DNA of 64,000 bases, taken from contig JAFYCM010000089.1 of the NCBI GenBank assembly GCA_017539645.1, positions 1 through 64,000 on the forward strand, given 5' to 3'. This DNA is from Bacteroidales bacterium (GTDB taxonomy: Bacteria > Bacteroidota > Bacteroidia > Bacteroidales > Marinilabiliaceae). Position numbers and translations under genes: made by a program. Below the pieces are notes generated by a model. It was not told the origin of the DNA and did no database searches. It saw only the letters and a list, made by a program, of their open reading frames with translations. Of the stretch, positions 15,001-22,436 are shown piece after piece (the first letter of the stretch is position 1; the number at the start of each line of letters is the position of its first letter).

Positions 15001-18000
15001 AGCAAGCGGATAAGCACCTTCGTCGCTGCGGCAGAAGATACGCGGCTCTTCCGTAGCACCATTGAGCGACGACACCTTGAAGTTCGGATTCGAGTTATCG
15101 TGTATCATGAACTCCTTGGTGGTGGTGTTCCAGCAGTCGCCAGCTTGGAATGTGAAGTTGAGGTAGAACGTAGCGTCATCCTCATTCTTCAAACTCTTCT
15201 TATATTCATCTATATCGAGGTAAGTAGTATAAATTACCTGATCTGCAGTCTCTTCTTTTGTTGTTGTTTTGCTAAGCAACTTCTCTGGCGATATAGAGAA
15301 CTTACCATTCTGAATAGCAGTACCAGTGGCAGTTACCTTTATCAAATGGTTAACCTTCGAGGTTGTCAAGCCATTTATGTTCTCCGAAGCCGTAGTACAC
15401 TGTACGTAGCTACCATCGCCAATTTGTATAGTTACTGATGAGTTGCCAATGAGGTAAATCTCACGCATCCAAACCACACCACAGCCTTCGTAGTAGAGCA
15501 CGCGGTACTTCTTGTCTTTCAGCGCAGTAGTGTAAACCGAATAGTTATTCAACCACTGGTGACCCGGGAAGTTCGTTTGGTTAATCTCTATCACACCATC
15601 TTGACCATCAACAGGAATCGTAGGCAGTGCGTTGGTAGTGCCATCGTCGTTTACTACCTCTTGCAAGTAGAAGATACCCGGACCATATGTTGCAGAATCT
15701 GAACCTGTCAATACCAAATCATCAGGCAAGAAACTCAATATATTCTCATTAGTATAGAGGTTTACATCGGCAGTATTTGAGTTCCAGCAGATACGGATTT
15801 CAGGCAAACCTTCTTGGTTCTTCAACTTGCCAGTAGAATCGAACCAAGCGGTATCTTGCAATGCCGCATAATCCCATGTCTGCTTATATTTTTTCGAACC
15901 ATCAGCGGCATATTTATCACTTGTAACGCTCGTAGAATCTTTTGCTTGAGTAGGATACTGAGGTGCGGTTGTCGCATTGGCGAATGTCGTACCATGATAA
16001 ATACCGAATGGGGCAGACTTACTTATTACTTCTACCGACCAAGTGGTATCCATCTCGCAGCCCTTCGCATCTACAAACTTCCAATAGAATTCGTATGTAC
16101 CTTCACCCGAAGCGCCTCCATCGAATGTGAAATAGAACGACACTGGATCTGTTGCTACACACTTATGCAGGTCGAAGTCTACACGTCCAATACCATCAGT
16201 AGTGCTATACGTCACTTTTGGTTTAGCAGTAGTTGACGACAAACTAACTGGAATTGTGTGCGTGTAATTATCATAATATAGTTTCTGATGAGTATTTGCA
16301 TCGTACAATACATTGCCACTCGCATCTTTCTGCACTTTCTTTATAGTTACATAAGACACACCGCAAACGCCCTCATAATCATAGTCATAAGTTGTCACTT
16401 GGTCGCTCGTAGCAAATGCCGAATTCGTTCCATTCACAGTTTCATTAGCGGCAAGTGGACGCGACGGATAGTTAAGTGTTACTGGTATACTATTACTATC
16501 GTATGAGCAGTAGCTTGTACACATATTATGCTTCAACTCACGCTTGATACGTATTGGACGGCTTACAGATGCGCGGCACTGATCGTTTTGATTACCACGG
16601 CACTCAGCACCATTGTCTACATACAACGTTATCTCTTGCGCATTGTCGTTGCCAATCTCCGCAGGCACAAAGTAGTAATAGCCAATGCGCGGAGTATTAG
16701 TTGTTGGATCTATTTCTGCTTCATCTTCCTTGTCGGTATACTTATATGTATAGTTTTCTGGATTACTCTTGTCTGCACCATCGAATTTCAACGTTCTTTC
16801 TTTCACAAACATTGGATATACTGGCACACCCGAGAAGTTATAGTAATAATTATTTACACCTGCACTTGTGTAATAGCTAAGGTCGGTTGGCAACTTTTGC
16901 AAGTACGCATGATGTGCAGCAATATCAGCAGTAGTAAGGCTGATTGCTGAAATAACCTCATCATTACTAAAGGTATAGAACGCATCTTCGACCACCCAAA
17001 TAGTTTCTGTAACAGTATATTTATCACCTACTTGCAAGAATTTGATTATAGACGTTATCAAAACTTTTGCGCCATCCTCGACATTCACGTTAATGTCTAA
17101 AACATTTAGCGTACTCATAGTTGACCATGGCGATACATAGTGCACTTTTTTGCCTCCTGCTGGAAGTATCACAGTCTTTTTCTGCTCATTGAGTTTAGAA
17201 AAACCTGCTGGCCAAGCTGCATTTGCTTGTGCTTCGGTGCCTTCATTCACCACATAGAAAACTTTCTCTGCCGCTGAGTGGGCATAACCTTTCGTATAGG
17301 TCACTACGTTAGTCGTCGACGATGGGCTATCATAAACAAGAACTGGGTTACCGCTGCCATCGTTCTGATATTTATATTGGAATACGTACGGCACAAGGCG
17401 ATACTTCGTTGTGTCATCAGGACAGAAGAAGTCTTCACTGAAACCTTTTTGGAACGCAAGCCCATCAGGCGCTTTACCATTGCAAGCTATTGGCAATTTT
17501 TCTATACCGAAGAATATTTCATCTGCCACTGGCTGATAGAGGTACGAAGTTTTCTTAGCGGTATAAACACAGCCTCGATCGTCTTTATATTCGTAGGTAA
17601 ACTCTACAGGATAGCCGTTTGCATTTCCTCTAAAACGGATAACTGGGCTAAAGGTGTATTGCCAAGTGAGATTATCGTCCGATGGGTCATCAGCCATATA
17701 CTTACCTTCGGCGTACAAATAGCCGTAACCCTCTGTTGGTGGCACATTTGGCACACCTTGAACAGTTATAAGTTCATTTGTACAATAGCAATCGTCGGCA
17801 TTGACACTTACAGAGAATGTATTCTTCGCATTCACAGTGAAGTAGCCTTCGTCAAGGTAGAAGTTGTCGGGGCACTCTGCACTGCGTGCTATAATATGGT
17901 AAGTTGCCGAAGTACCAGCCGCACCACTCACACTAAATTGATCTACATCGAGTGGTATCGGATTCCCTTGAGCATCTTTCTTGGCTGTGAAGCACGATAG

Positions 18001-21000
18001 ATAACCATTTGCTTTGGCGTATGCTACATTTATGCCATTTGGCGTAAACACTTGTGGGTCAAACACTGCCGAACCTCCAATTATCTGAGTAATCTCACAG
18101 TAGTTGCCCGAACCATCGTCGGCCATGATGTAGTATTTGTATGCACCGTTGTAGTAGTCCGAAAGTGCTACAGGATCCGAATCCTCGCAAAGTCGCCAAC
18201 GATAATCCTGCAATGGAATGTTGTACGACATCGGGTTCTTCTTAACATAAACATTTATCGTACGTTCTTCTCCTGGACAAGAGTTCTCACTGTCGGAGCT
18301 ACGAGGACGCGCATAATACTTTGTCATGTAGTAGGTCACACCATTTTTCGTCACTTGCGTGCCACCTTCAACGGTTGCCTTGTCGGTATAGACTTCGCCC
18401 ACACCTGTCTTAGCCTCTATGCTCGAGAAGTTTGCATCTTTCGACCATTGTATGAAACCGCCTGCTGGCACTGGCGAAGCAATCAAGTTGATAGCATCAC
18501 CATCACAAACGTAGAGTGCTTCAACTTCGGTGGCGGCATTGCTCGGATCACAAGTTACATTCAACGTTCCTTCGCCAGAAGTACCGCTAATGCAAATCAA
18601 ATCTGGAGCACGCTGCACGTTGAAGGTCAACGTTGCTGGCTCGCAATCCATTGGTATATCAGGATTTACGGTGTTGAGAATAATCGATATGGTGTAGTTG
18701 CCAGCAGCATCTAATGGCAATTGGTCTTTCGGCACAAACTTGAACAAGTATGTGCGCTCATCTTTATCTTGAACCAAAGCATCGGTGCTCGCAATATCTT
18801 TATTCACACCACTACCTTGTATATGTATGGTGAAGTCGTATGGTTGAGGTGTGCCATTCGTGGCATCTAGGTATGGTATTGGGAAGTAGATGGTTGTCTC
18901 ATAATTATTTGCGCCATCGGAAGCCATACATATCGACTGCATGGTAGCATCTACTGGCGAGAGTGAACTCGTTACTGTTGGTATGTTCGGATACTTAACC
19001 ACAGTGATGTTGGTTGTCTTGGTCTCGCAACCCAAACCACTCTTAGCTATGGCGTAGTATATGCCTTCCGTCACACCATCGAATACGTTATCTACTACAA
19101 GGTCTCGCGTCTCTACTTCTACCCCACCTGCTTTATAGAGTGTGATGGTTGAGTTCGATGGCATGTCGCCAACAGCAGTTATCTCGACTTTCGTTCCGTA
19201 CGTATCAGAACAATAGTAAACCGTTGTTTCATCAACAACCAACGTAGGAGCGCCACCAACAACCACCGTTCCCACTTCAGCCTGACACACGCCACTCGAC
19301 GATGTCACTGTAGATGGGTCAACTGGCGTTGCGTATACAAAATACTTACCTGGCAGCACCTTGTCGAATGTCACTGTTGTTCCCGATGCCAACTTAGCAG
19401 TTGAATAAACACCAGCAGCATCTTTCAGATAGTAGTACAAGCCATCTTGCGTACCCTCCAATTTTATCTGTGTCAAACAGCTCTCGGTAGATTCTTGCTG
19501 AATATCTACGTTGGTTATTACAGCAGGCGAAGGCACTACGGTGTAGCTACCTGGCACGTCGAACAATTCGCAGTCACCACGCTTAGCCTTCACGTTGTAT
19601 ATGGTAGTCGTTGTTACCGAACCTGCCACATTAGCCATGTTGAAGCGCACATCGGCATTATCGGCATTTGCAGTAATTGGGCTAACTGTAGTTACCTGAT
19701 TATTACCCTCATACAAGAAATATGTAACATCTTTCTCGGTATTGAGCACCGAGAGGAAACCCACTTGGTTAGAGCAATATGCGAGCACATCTATTGTGGT
19801 CTCCGAACTGTAGCTTGGTTTAATGGTGAAGCGTCCGTCGAGAGTCTCAGTAGTTGTGTTGCAACCATTTACGCTGGCTTTCACTGCATACGTTCCCTCT
19901 TCGGTAAGATTGAATTGTATCGTTTCCGAAGCCGAACTTGCGGTCTTGGAGAAAGAGGTTGCCGTCAATGTCTCCGCTCCAGTGTCGTCTGTCGTTACCT
20001 TATATACTGTATAAGTAGCCTGCGCTTGCGCACCAGTAAGTGTAAGTATGCGCGATGAAGCGTCGCACATATAACCCACTGAGGTATTTGCTATACGTAT
20101 GCTCTTGTCTACAGCTCCCGATTTTATTGTTATGGCACCATCGTTCACTTGCTGTAGCGAACTATTCGCTGTGCACGCTGCATATACATAATATGTACCT
20201 GCTTGCGTAACTGAAATTTTTCCAGCTCCATCAAACTGGCCATAATAGACACCATCACTATTGTACAAGAAATAGTCTGTATTGGCATTTTTATTTGTAA
20301 TAGTAACAGTAGCAGGCGATTCCAACGTGCAACACTCATTACTAACATTGGTCGTAACCTTCTTCAAGCCTGTCGATACGGTATATATATTATTACCAGA
20401 AGCCGCAACCGGACAAGCATCCGTCTGCCCAGAAGGAACAGCCTTCACAACATAATCACCTGCTGCAGCGGCTGGAACTGTAATCTGAAGCGCATAACCC
20501 GTACCCTCGAACGGTCCAGCTATTTTTGCCGAGCCCATGTAAACATAATAATCTATGCCTACTTCCGAACCGTTCATCATAAACGAAGCCGTCTCGCCAG
20601 CGCACGCACCAGAAGTAGGTGAAAGCGTGTAGGTCTGCGCTGATGGGAATTTTATTGTGTTACTTACTTGACTTATTGCGCCACATTCCGATTTTACATA
20701 ATACGACTTGCCCGCCGTAAGTCCTGTGAATGAACCATTTGTCGAAGTTTGAACCTTCGTATTGTTGCCAACCTCATACAAATCGTACGAGACATTAGGC
20801 TCCGTATTGAACGACACGCTATTTATGCCGCCGCTACATGCTGCCGTGATAACTATAGGCGCGGTTGGCACTGCCGAGTTTATCGAAAGCGAACCATCGA
20901 CCTTCTGCGGATTCGAAGAACAACCTTCGCGCTGCGCATAAACGGTGTAAGTCTTACCTGCCGTAAGCGCTGCAATATTTATCTCTACCACACCATTATC

Positions 21001-22401
21001 TACCGCAGCCTTAGCGCTATATGCCGAACCCATGCTACTTCCATTGGCATAGAGCGTATAGGTAACACCCTTTTCGGCATTGCGCACGTGCAAGTATTGC
21101 ACTTCTGCAAGTTCACCTTGGCAGTATGTCAAATCGGCTATTGTGGTAAAGTCGCTATAATTACGCACCTCATACGAGTCTGAGAACCACAGTTCGCATG
21201 AGCCATACGAAGCCTTTACCTTATATGTACCGGCAGTTGTTAGTCCATAAAAACGAATCGGGTCGCCCGTTGCCGAGTTACCCGTAACAGATGTCATTTG
21301 CGTGCCACCACTCGATTGCGCAAACGCCAATGGTGTATTCAAATTAGTTGAAGAGTAAACCTCATACTTCACTCCTTCTTGCGAACCCGAAATCTCGAGA
21401 TATGAATTGGGGTCGCCTATACAACCCGTTGGATTAGTAATGCTAAAATCAGACAAGTTGCAACCCAACGCATTCACCGACAGCGTATTTGTGCCTTGGT
21501 TGGTTATGCTATTATTCTGTTTATTCGATACTACAGTATATGTATAGCTAACTGCCGTATTGCCTTGTGCTGGCGTATCAGTGAACGAAGAACCGCTATA
21601 AGTAAACTGCTTCGTACTATTATCAGTACCAGAGCGCGTAATAGTATATGTAGCATTAGCATCGGTATTCGAAAGAGCTATCGTCATAGTGCCACCAGCA
21701 GGCGAGAATGTTGCCGTGGTTGCAGTAGCCTTTGCCGGAACTGTAAGCGTAGGATTACCCGAGGTGTTTATGGTACTAAGCGACGCATTATTTGAAGATA
21801 CAGTATACGTTACTGAATATGAATCTGATTGCTGTGTAGGCGTATTAGTAAAGGTCAGCGTTCCACCACTTGATACCTGAGTTTGCGAATAGCCATTAGA
21901 ACCTGTCACCGTGTAAGATACACCCGATACCGTATTATTAATAGTAACAGTCATCTTACCATTCGAAGGCGTGAACATTGCCTTAGCTATAGTTGGGTTT
22001 GTAGTAGAACCTACAGTCTCAGTAGTTACTTCCGTTACAGTTACATTACCTGGATTTGTAGAAGTCAGGTTGGTTATTGGTAACGGAGAATTCGTCAATG
22101 CAGATATGAGAGCTGTCTGATTTGCTGTTGTAATAGAGCCACTCGTCAAATCTATCTTCATAGATCCAGCATGCGACCCAGAATTTATATACTCGCACGC
22201 AGCAGGATACGGCTGACCTCCTACAGTTATAGTACACATACTGCCATTTGTATTCGTATTGCCGACTCCGGATACGTACAATGCTATAGGCTTACCACTA
22301 TCATCCAATTCCAAAACAGCTGTAGCTGCATACGCGCTAATAGTTCCCCAAATGAAAACCACCAGCATCAGCAGCAAACTCTTAAGTTTCGTAACGTTCA
22401 T
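1..22401 (-). CDS. Giant secreted SprB-repeat adhesin (C-terminus outside window)
   Basis: The frame is open from an ATG at 22401 to the window edge: 7467 codons, roughly 0.8 MDa, with no stop. Reading phase was checked near the start, around 8.4 kb, 2.3 kb, 0.6 kb and at base 1. Residues 1-25 form a signal peptide (LLLMLVVFIWG core, cut after AYA). Residues about 135-310 hold two related modules of about 93 residues (AMFTPSNGKMTVTI and ATFSPAGGTMTIAL). Next come beta-sandwich modules with YxLY and GTYxVxA...GC patterns. Most of the rest consists of SprB-type repeats: Cys, then a G-x-I strand, GGTPPY, and a closing VTDANGC, seen cleanly at residues about 7228-7307 and 4648-4735. SprB proteins are T9SS-exported surface adhesins, in Flavobacterium used for gliding. 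Copies are diverged at DNA level. The T9SS tail would lie off the left edge. The start is 35 nt after dprA, so cotranscription is possible. The family call is firm; the ligand is unknown. Confidence 0.93.
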   Translation of the reverse strand, partial: MNVTKLKSLLLMLVVFIWGTISAYAATAVLELDDSGKPIALYVSGVGNTNTNGSMCTITVGGQPYPAACEYINSGSHAGSMKIDLTSGSITTANQTALISALTNSPLPITNLTSTNPGNVTVTEVTTETVGSTTNPTIAKAMFTPSNGKMTVTINNTVSGVSYTVTGSNGYSQTQVSSGGTLTFTNTPTQQSDSYSVTYTVSSNNASLSTINTSGNPTLTVPAKATATTATFSPAGGTMTIALSNTDANATYTITRSGTDNSTKQFTYSGSSFTDTPAQGNTAVSYTYTVVSNKQNNSITNQGTNTLSVNALGCNLSDFSITNPTGCIGDPNSYLEISGSQEGVKYEVYSSTNLNTPLAFAQSSGGTQMTSVTGNSATGDPIRFYGLTTAGTYKVKASYGSCELWFSDSYEVRNYSDFTTIADLTYCQGELAEVQYLHVRNAEKGVTYTLYANGSSMGSAYSAKAAVDNGVVEINIAALTAGKTYTVYAQREGCSSNPQKVDGSLSINSAVPTAPIVITAACSGGINSVSFNTEPNVSYDLYEVGNNTKVQTSTNGSFTGLTAGKSYYVKSECGAISQVSNTIKFPSAQTYTLSPTSGACAGETASFMMNGSEVGIDYYVYMGSAKIAGPFEGTGYALQITVPAAAAGDYVVKAVPSGQTDACPVAASGNNIYTVSTGLKKVTTNVSNECCTLESPATVTITNKNANTDYFLYNSDGVYYGQFDGAGKISVTQAGTYYVYAACTANSSLQQVNDGAITIKSGAVDKSIRIANTSVGYMCDASSRILTLTGAQAQATYTVYKVTTDDTGAETLTATSFSKTASSASETIQFNLTEEGTYAVKASVNGCNTTTETLDGRFTIKPSYSSETTIDVLAYCSNQVGFLSVLNTEKDVTYFLYEGNNQVTTVSPITANADNADVRFNMANVAGSVTTTTIYNVKAKRGDCELFDVPGSYTVVPSPAVITNVDIQQESTESCLTQIKLEGTQDGLYYYLKDAAGVYSTAKLASGTTVTFDKVLPGKYFVYATPVDPSTVTSSSGVCQAEVGTVVVGGAPTLVVDETTVYYCSDTYGTKVEITAVGDMPSNSTITLYKAGGVEVETRDLVVDNVFDGVTEGIYYAIAKSGLGCETKTTNITVVKYPNIPTVTSSLSPVDATMQSICMASDGANNYETTIYFPIPYLDATNGTPQPYDFTIHIQGSGVNKDIASTDALVQDKDERTYLFKFVPKDQLPLDAAGNYTISIILNTVNPDIPMDCEPATLTFNVQRAPDLICISGTSGEGTLNVTCDPSNAATEVEALYVCDGDAINLIASPVPAGGFIQWSKDANFSSIEAKTGVGEVYTDKATVEGGTQVTKNGVTYYMTKYYARPRSSDSENSCPGEERTINVYVKKNPMSYNIPLQDYRWRLCEDSDPVALSDYYNGAYKYYIMADDGSGNYCEITQIIGGSAVFDPQVFTPNGINVAYAKANGYLSCFTAKKDAQGNPIPLDVDQFSVSGAAGTSATYHIIARSAECPDNFYLDEGYFTVNAKNTFSVSVNADDCYCTNELITVQGVPNVPPTEGYGYLYAEGKYMADDPSDDNLTWQYTFSPVIRFRGNANGYPVEFTYEYKDDRGCVYTAKKTSYLYQPVADEIFFGIEKLPIACNGKAPDGLAFQKGFSEDFFCPDDTTKYRLVPYVFQYKYQNDGSGNPVLVYDSPSSTTNVVTYTKGYAHSAAEKVFYVVNEGTEAQANAAWPAGFSKLNEQKKTVILPAGGKKVHYVSPWSTMSTLNVLDINVNVEDGAKVLITSIIKFLQVGDKYTVTETIWVVEDAFYTFSNDEVISAISLTTADIAAHHAYLQKLPTDLSYYTSAGVNNYYYNFSGVPVYPMFVKERTLKFDGADKSNPENYTYKYTDKEDEAEIDPTTNTPRIGYYYFVPAEIGNDNAQEITLYVDNGAECRGNQNDQCRASVSRPIRIKRELKHNMCTSYCSYDSNSIPVTLNYPSRPLAANETVNGTNSAFATSDQVTTYDYDYEGVCGVSYVTIKKVQKDASGNVLYDANTHQKLYYDNYTHTIPVSLSSTTAKPKVTYSTTDGIGRVDFDLHKCVATDPVSFYFTFDGGASGEGTYEFYWKFVDAKGCEMDTTWSVEVISKSAPFGIYHGTTFANATTAPQYPTQAKDSTSVTSDKYAADGSKKYKQTWDYAALQDTAWFDSTGKLKNQEGLPEIRICWNSNTADVNLYTNENILSFLPDDLVLTGSDSATYGPGIFYLQEVVNDDGTTNALPTIPVDGQDGVIEINQTNFPGHQWLNNYSVYTTALKDKKYRVLYYEGCGVVWMREIYLIGNSSVTIQIGDGSYVQCTTASENINGLTTSKVNHLIKVTATGTAIQNGKFSISPEKLLSKTTTKEETADQVIYTTYLDIDEYKKSLKNEDDATFYLNFTFQAGDCWNTTTKEFMIHDNSNPNFKVSSLNGATEEPRIFCRSDEGAYPLATEHPLKSGSSTERVPGYGYFEVTKQGKTDYTANDPSRNLGLEFVYNSNYGATAVDYFAKSEVDAALATASPRVTATPIVESGNTYYEKSEVDAQFTLLGISALLTSVDINGVDCYTAADVNAIMTLNAKILSSAAQAVTIDGVEYYKKNTIVSEFAALNVDASTLTTVQKNISSSLAGTRLTSVPCNGDVTDDMGQFYFNPENLSPGIYNINYIFMSESGSCPQTIFRQYYVAPKHQYQTTDTIVYCPFYVDKDGNYKENWLNNEELDKDGHSLGLDLLTDKLQFQMQDLDQKKYGYYTFKMTHATNSAISYDMEIKNSKNSEDEYVANSGNVIATHVITNQAGADHKVYETAQPQDGWNVTASLPIKYILSAENTVTNGTLPTATNSNDDTYIYVLDKNGADITGRSLPAGLTVDHATVSNTCDNVIAKIIPIKHRDYVMAFDIVNSCTEAGGTDKKNGSVTLSSLTKNGQPVNITSSAFKYAWYDYSANRDDLSSDKAMANNEYSYPNLPAGQYILLITDNATGCVYKSDVQTVGAVEPVDFVLDITEPYSNCTAIGAAAIERVSNSSFVVDWAKRSGAEFTTHNTNIQNLEAGYYSVSVYSGDNSACSNDLEFEIKALPDITTTYVPTEVTCKGAQDGKAVITFTHLKDVAEYTVPANATATSTNYVKYRAFNSKVNFIIVEKGGTVDGNSSGWKKVSDFATMANYDISGFNVRSEVTYTAGTTGTPQQDGQILISNTLTVDKLVAGDYTIWYKYEDYPNCVYHEDFTITEPDKALKIVRYAVEDVNCKCETGASPNDINPANCTLGSIQVTAMEGGNVSQQGTLTNYTYKLFKGSDDVTSTYQKDATKPYLFTELPAGTYTLQVSDTKGCKDENEITIYEPDYVDLVEPTFDVCTASIKTSITGSWNTVTAQKNPRNHATTFELSVWRYDESRTTWIMTNDWATVTDGVNKSFIINMTDITKPVDYKVAYRAKWTNPMAYTVDGQTDDVITCYGEKTVTIEPKIFAQITDKVDFLCADNEKEYNNTTHTIGSKSVASITASATYGNSEYHYYKLYKLVTDPATGTVEYVLEASQTIKDNDSYTGVEDEANTAEKETKFTFKLQSGNTGTFVVRVYNGEKDSEGTCYSETASVTITQPKDIRVEQEQILPDNGTSIGSIEIKAIENGIGQSYEWYWYAEDDLTTPLTTPTNATGKNANPIDHLSVRDSQNNRRESKNFIIKVVDTERCYFDKQFTVGGNSLQVDATSIDNQCYSENAGTGSITLTITGQAPYTVKLGGEVYIDAQGNRADNIMPVNAGDANVTYTLSNLMAGSYQITVVDGNNVSVDLDPIVISNISNMVRGAVTSVLNIDGTGVITAEIKGGAIKGGNPNYRWYLYKEGEDQASDQGTVSTMNAADSVSTITTKADLTAAVYYLMVYDFNSIDQDPTTNNTCMIRFDDLVLSYNLKDVQPLCATSDKGSLEAELVRAVGTVTYKWYYSDTYSDNIAHYTELTNTDVTNYPNGKSRIEELEPGFYVGYVNEVVYDTDGITKLRDFQLYKMVELAYQKTVEFDQYIKTVEACAGEGVPTQALVTLNGFTDAELGLQITRDTIGMTDQEKVDFLNNLVTFTWRGHPGKDVTKKVKIARSSGKLNQYYLESATLDTYLEDGEPKEVEYTLTIRAPQSGCVFEGTTKVLGIKPITFKIEANDICDIQNRTISASDFSYENETAKFDYVWTGDSIPRDFSFDNATLKTSKMPYGGYVTLTITASDNASCSHAETIFLPSDIVVEYKTTPVTCKGGNDGHILIEGNHGEGVGALPKYAEYGYTYTWKYAPNSVGMLETEITDAIFTEECTPNQTSASGVYIQKTSPYALDGPAGWYEVTVTNDNTTDFSGCSVTKHIYLDTYEINADVSHTDVVSCDASATGTITVRPKGGIAPYTVMVKVGNNANTSQVQSTKKDIKENNPWTFENIPAGDYTIVVEDATKCDSVYSVTVEQTEQITATLQEFTMKAGDANGGSAKIMITGGKSQQYMVKLVNNTTGSSTSFSLPSTDTNYSFDAATQIVTINNLVAGEYSVEVSDNDPQGDSYSCRASLKFGLNVKAYPYKPKCLTDKDGHIDLSVTGYTDATQLSYTISKDNTDISNTVSKTSSTGGVSFNNLEPGTYKIVVSDDEDINKGTYTLADIVLDYEKILTVSIANHTNVTCNGNSDGTITLNAVTTGVNSVNYTWYKATGGSGTTADPYVFAAMPAGSWTMAAGQLFKGFTAGTYKVRIYEGSDPDGCYAESEPVTLTEDQVVDFMLIVSDGTGDACNVETRTVEVWRADAFTTIDSYNYNWSGDAFTGNSNPQYTAGGTASTTAPSGYTYVGSLKNLINGGDLTLTLQHKTSGCTSLVSKSVHLNDELTLELVHVEPITSIQNAEIVVKAEGGNGAGSYVYTWYKSSVAFDENTSTVNDNTYTQVATGLTEPIYDNIEAGYYKVVVTDGVCNATLTNIIVPSYEGLSVKATATQVSCNGQSDAIVTAVATGGNAPYTYQWYMADASDNYIIITGQTTNQLKNVAAGSYKVVVKDSKGAQNEGSAVVVEPVPISFMLTKTEDIDCSGEDGKLEIVFDDFALRNQTLATAHQLTDAEITANKTAQEGGNSENITLGNMWNKDTHILTVAYEKNGTKNQMQIEINWNGTNVSDNTGLTQVDLVSGSYTVTASVVSSTGAKNCPETRSVTFVQPLSATYVSSNSTCTGNNTGTITVTTTGGSGEYLYAWKDLLVDPNNPQPGEFTALNARSNLAKGTYYVRIKDNVARKMDANDAMTNCTYPLTTSTAANHEDGWLKIEIGDNYPFSVKGVSTDVTCFEEQNGTISLAVQGGSGSYIYSWTGSGDGLNKSTSVYNQTGLTSGNYQVTVTDRYYGCSMSEEYTIKGPTEPLTVSAKVENVKCFDDANGAVTFTVSGGTPFDNGTKLYRYRQQGVDAADVRNELSSGDKIEGLKAGNYIFYVYDANDCVVPIEVTIDSPDRITFSYETIDVTIDDPYNGKISIGDVTGGTQPYTLEWSAFSVAKDATTGKYSATSTQPFDGDDQYKDQYMVSPLPKGTYYVRVKDVNGCYSDVNGTPINIFDNGALSVTIRTDKVLCYGGETGAINIMINNGKRPFNIYVDDVLVKEDYPGTTMLILDGYAVGDYKVRIEDRDGGAYEQDIAVEYADGAESALNLELKLTDFNATEPATPLCYGSKDGVVYYRVTGGSIAHTIDGTTTIDHYKAITLSPGARRNADRFAVPDGDFRDLAAGTYIVTVTDQNNCQVSGEITIEQYSDITIESPVKSDVSCYDAKDGSFTAAIYGGDGEYKYYWQCLENNTYEDFTLTTSTVPTSTAPSTADSKQNTVSINGLPGGSYRLVVLDGNGCQKEMKFEITEPTRLYYTVSHEDVRSCDADVATGSITVQITGGTPSYQVMLDGGAPVTTTGYYRFGGLIAGQHYITMSDANGCANFYSISDGSLLPDAGNAAVGAASQPPVQVVIDKYQPIEISNLAYVMDDRNDKLGEASFYVSGGTPNRSGEYRINLSLASEDVDGFGARNVSLNSSNTQNSNQTIANGKYTYTWNDANQRFEVEFTDLQAGTYTISAQDIVTNEATCSASTGFELSKLALTYTTTNPYCATIKNGAISVNVTGAVGVVKYSWQKVDENGTPVPISFQTTSSLVGVEAGKYIVTVYDGAQDDVSTGDTDNNHKIGSLTQEFELVVERQYIINEDITDVTCHGDNNGAISVVVEGEKSDVPLTYIWSGVSGFASGSKNITDLVAGYYYLQVVDDDGCSVGKSIEVKQPEQITYSLKVVDGSVDCENNTRRFEFEVAPNETTAEPKGGVRYTNGAHYRYNITGPTSDIQLGDYADLANHDFMNAGIYTMHVEDANGCVAEQTFEVPDAITLISIPPDIKNVSCYGGSDGSISLDVSGVVNPTFQWYTADPKGKTDAELDAIKVVNNTATSSSLENVPAGTYWVVITRNDASGQVCTKTFGGIQDKFVITQPNKMTFTATAFDESGCSDEATGKIAVNVVNGTAPYTVMLYGSSSAAVTATSKTGDYTFTGLSGSSDASGYLYQVQVADANGCLAVTYASAQTNNDEYIQQCAISKPAALKINNIVTGVDLGKTENGGYIKFDVSGGVTQTRNNVQTHSYRVSLTATSFANIFTVTTDENGNVTNVEPASTTVEYSGKTITIKGLNASAYDMTVLDVNSLPNNCTATEQIIVSQLQLIADYVNPSCESLNNGTINVDVTGALGSDDVTYTWFYNKDQFTTLDADANNTGAVKYSQTLATTDPSYEDFYAASKMYLTGVVGSFLKEGYYTILATDKSGNTIIAQAVKQIHLTYQKRLSIIPSIVPEQCAGAEDGSISVTVLNNGAPSYDTYTYKWSGADKQIDGGAKVSNLAPGEYFLTLTDGEGCSFTTDGLIVDAATELNFRLDGDMAAVNCGVTGKYNRVIRILDANGNEPVYRNTTNGSNYESSTEYLAPLGGTGPYRFSWSGASPVTKITSGYKYEDSNNNLISVNCETVSMDDDGVVAVKLSDGSSVNLHEGDVWCLAKGGTYNVTMTDANGCKLTKSVTIPVEIETEEVIYTPVNCFGGYYVYGQDKPVKNASGNNVTSETEIATVLENLGLEANRVTYNASLGYYVYKKDLAVVDNKGKVVTNETDLATVLAPAGLSLANNDVIYMPGSIDGGLEVVLVKGIETFSYSWYNNKVNAQGEDEIDRYDGTTLKDPLSTKSSVSGLSAGKYWVHVEAGSCQKDLGPYEITQSVAPLQLVATPTNITSCVNSQTGRITVNVSGGTPPYQIYFIDGVDNATYESYNGYYLFTGLKAAQGLYRLQVTDANGCSFPEAGFVEVDVLQPGALSISLDRYQMNTVSGKAEVDFHITGGVEKLDVDNKYYRYYQVVLTGEGTASYKSDVVMSYVTAHNADGSAVEPTEDTAGQTNWIKWDDLEPGKYTLTVSDYNSDGYCSISREFVINDLKVETVEKINPSCTSSAVDGKIAIAAT

Positions 22402-22436
22402 ATCTGTTGTATCGTTTTTCTTAGTTTAGTGGCGAA

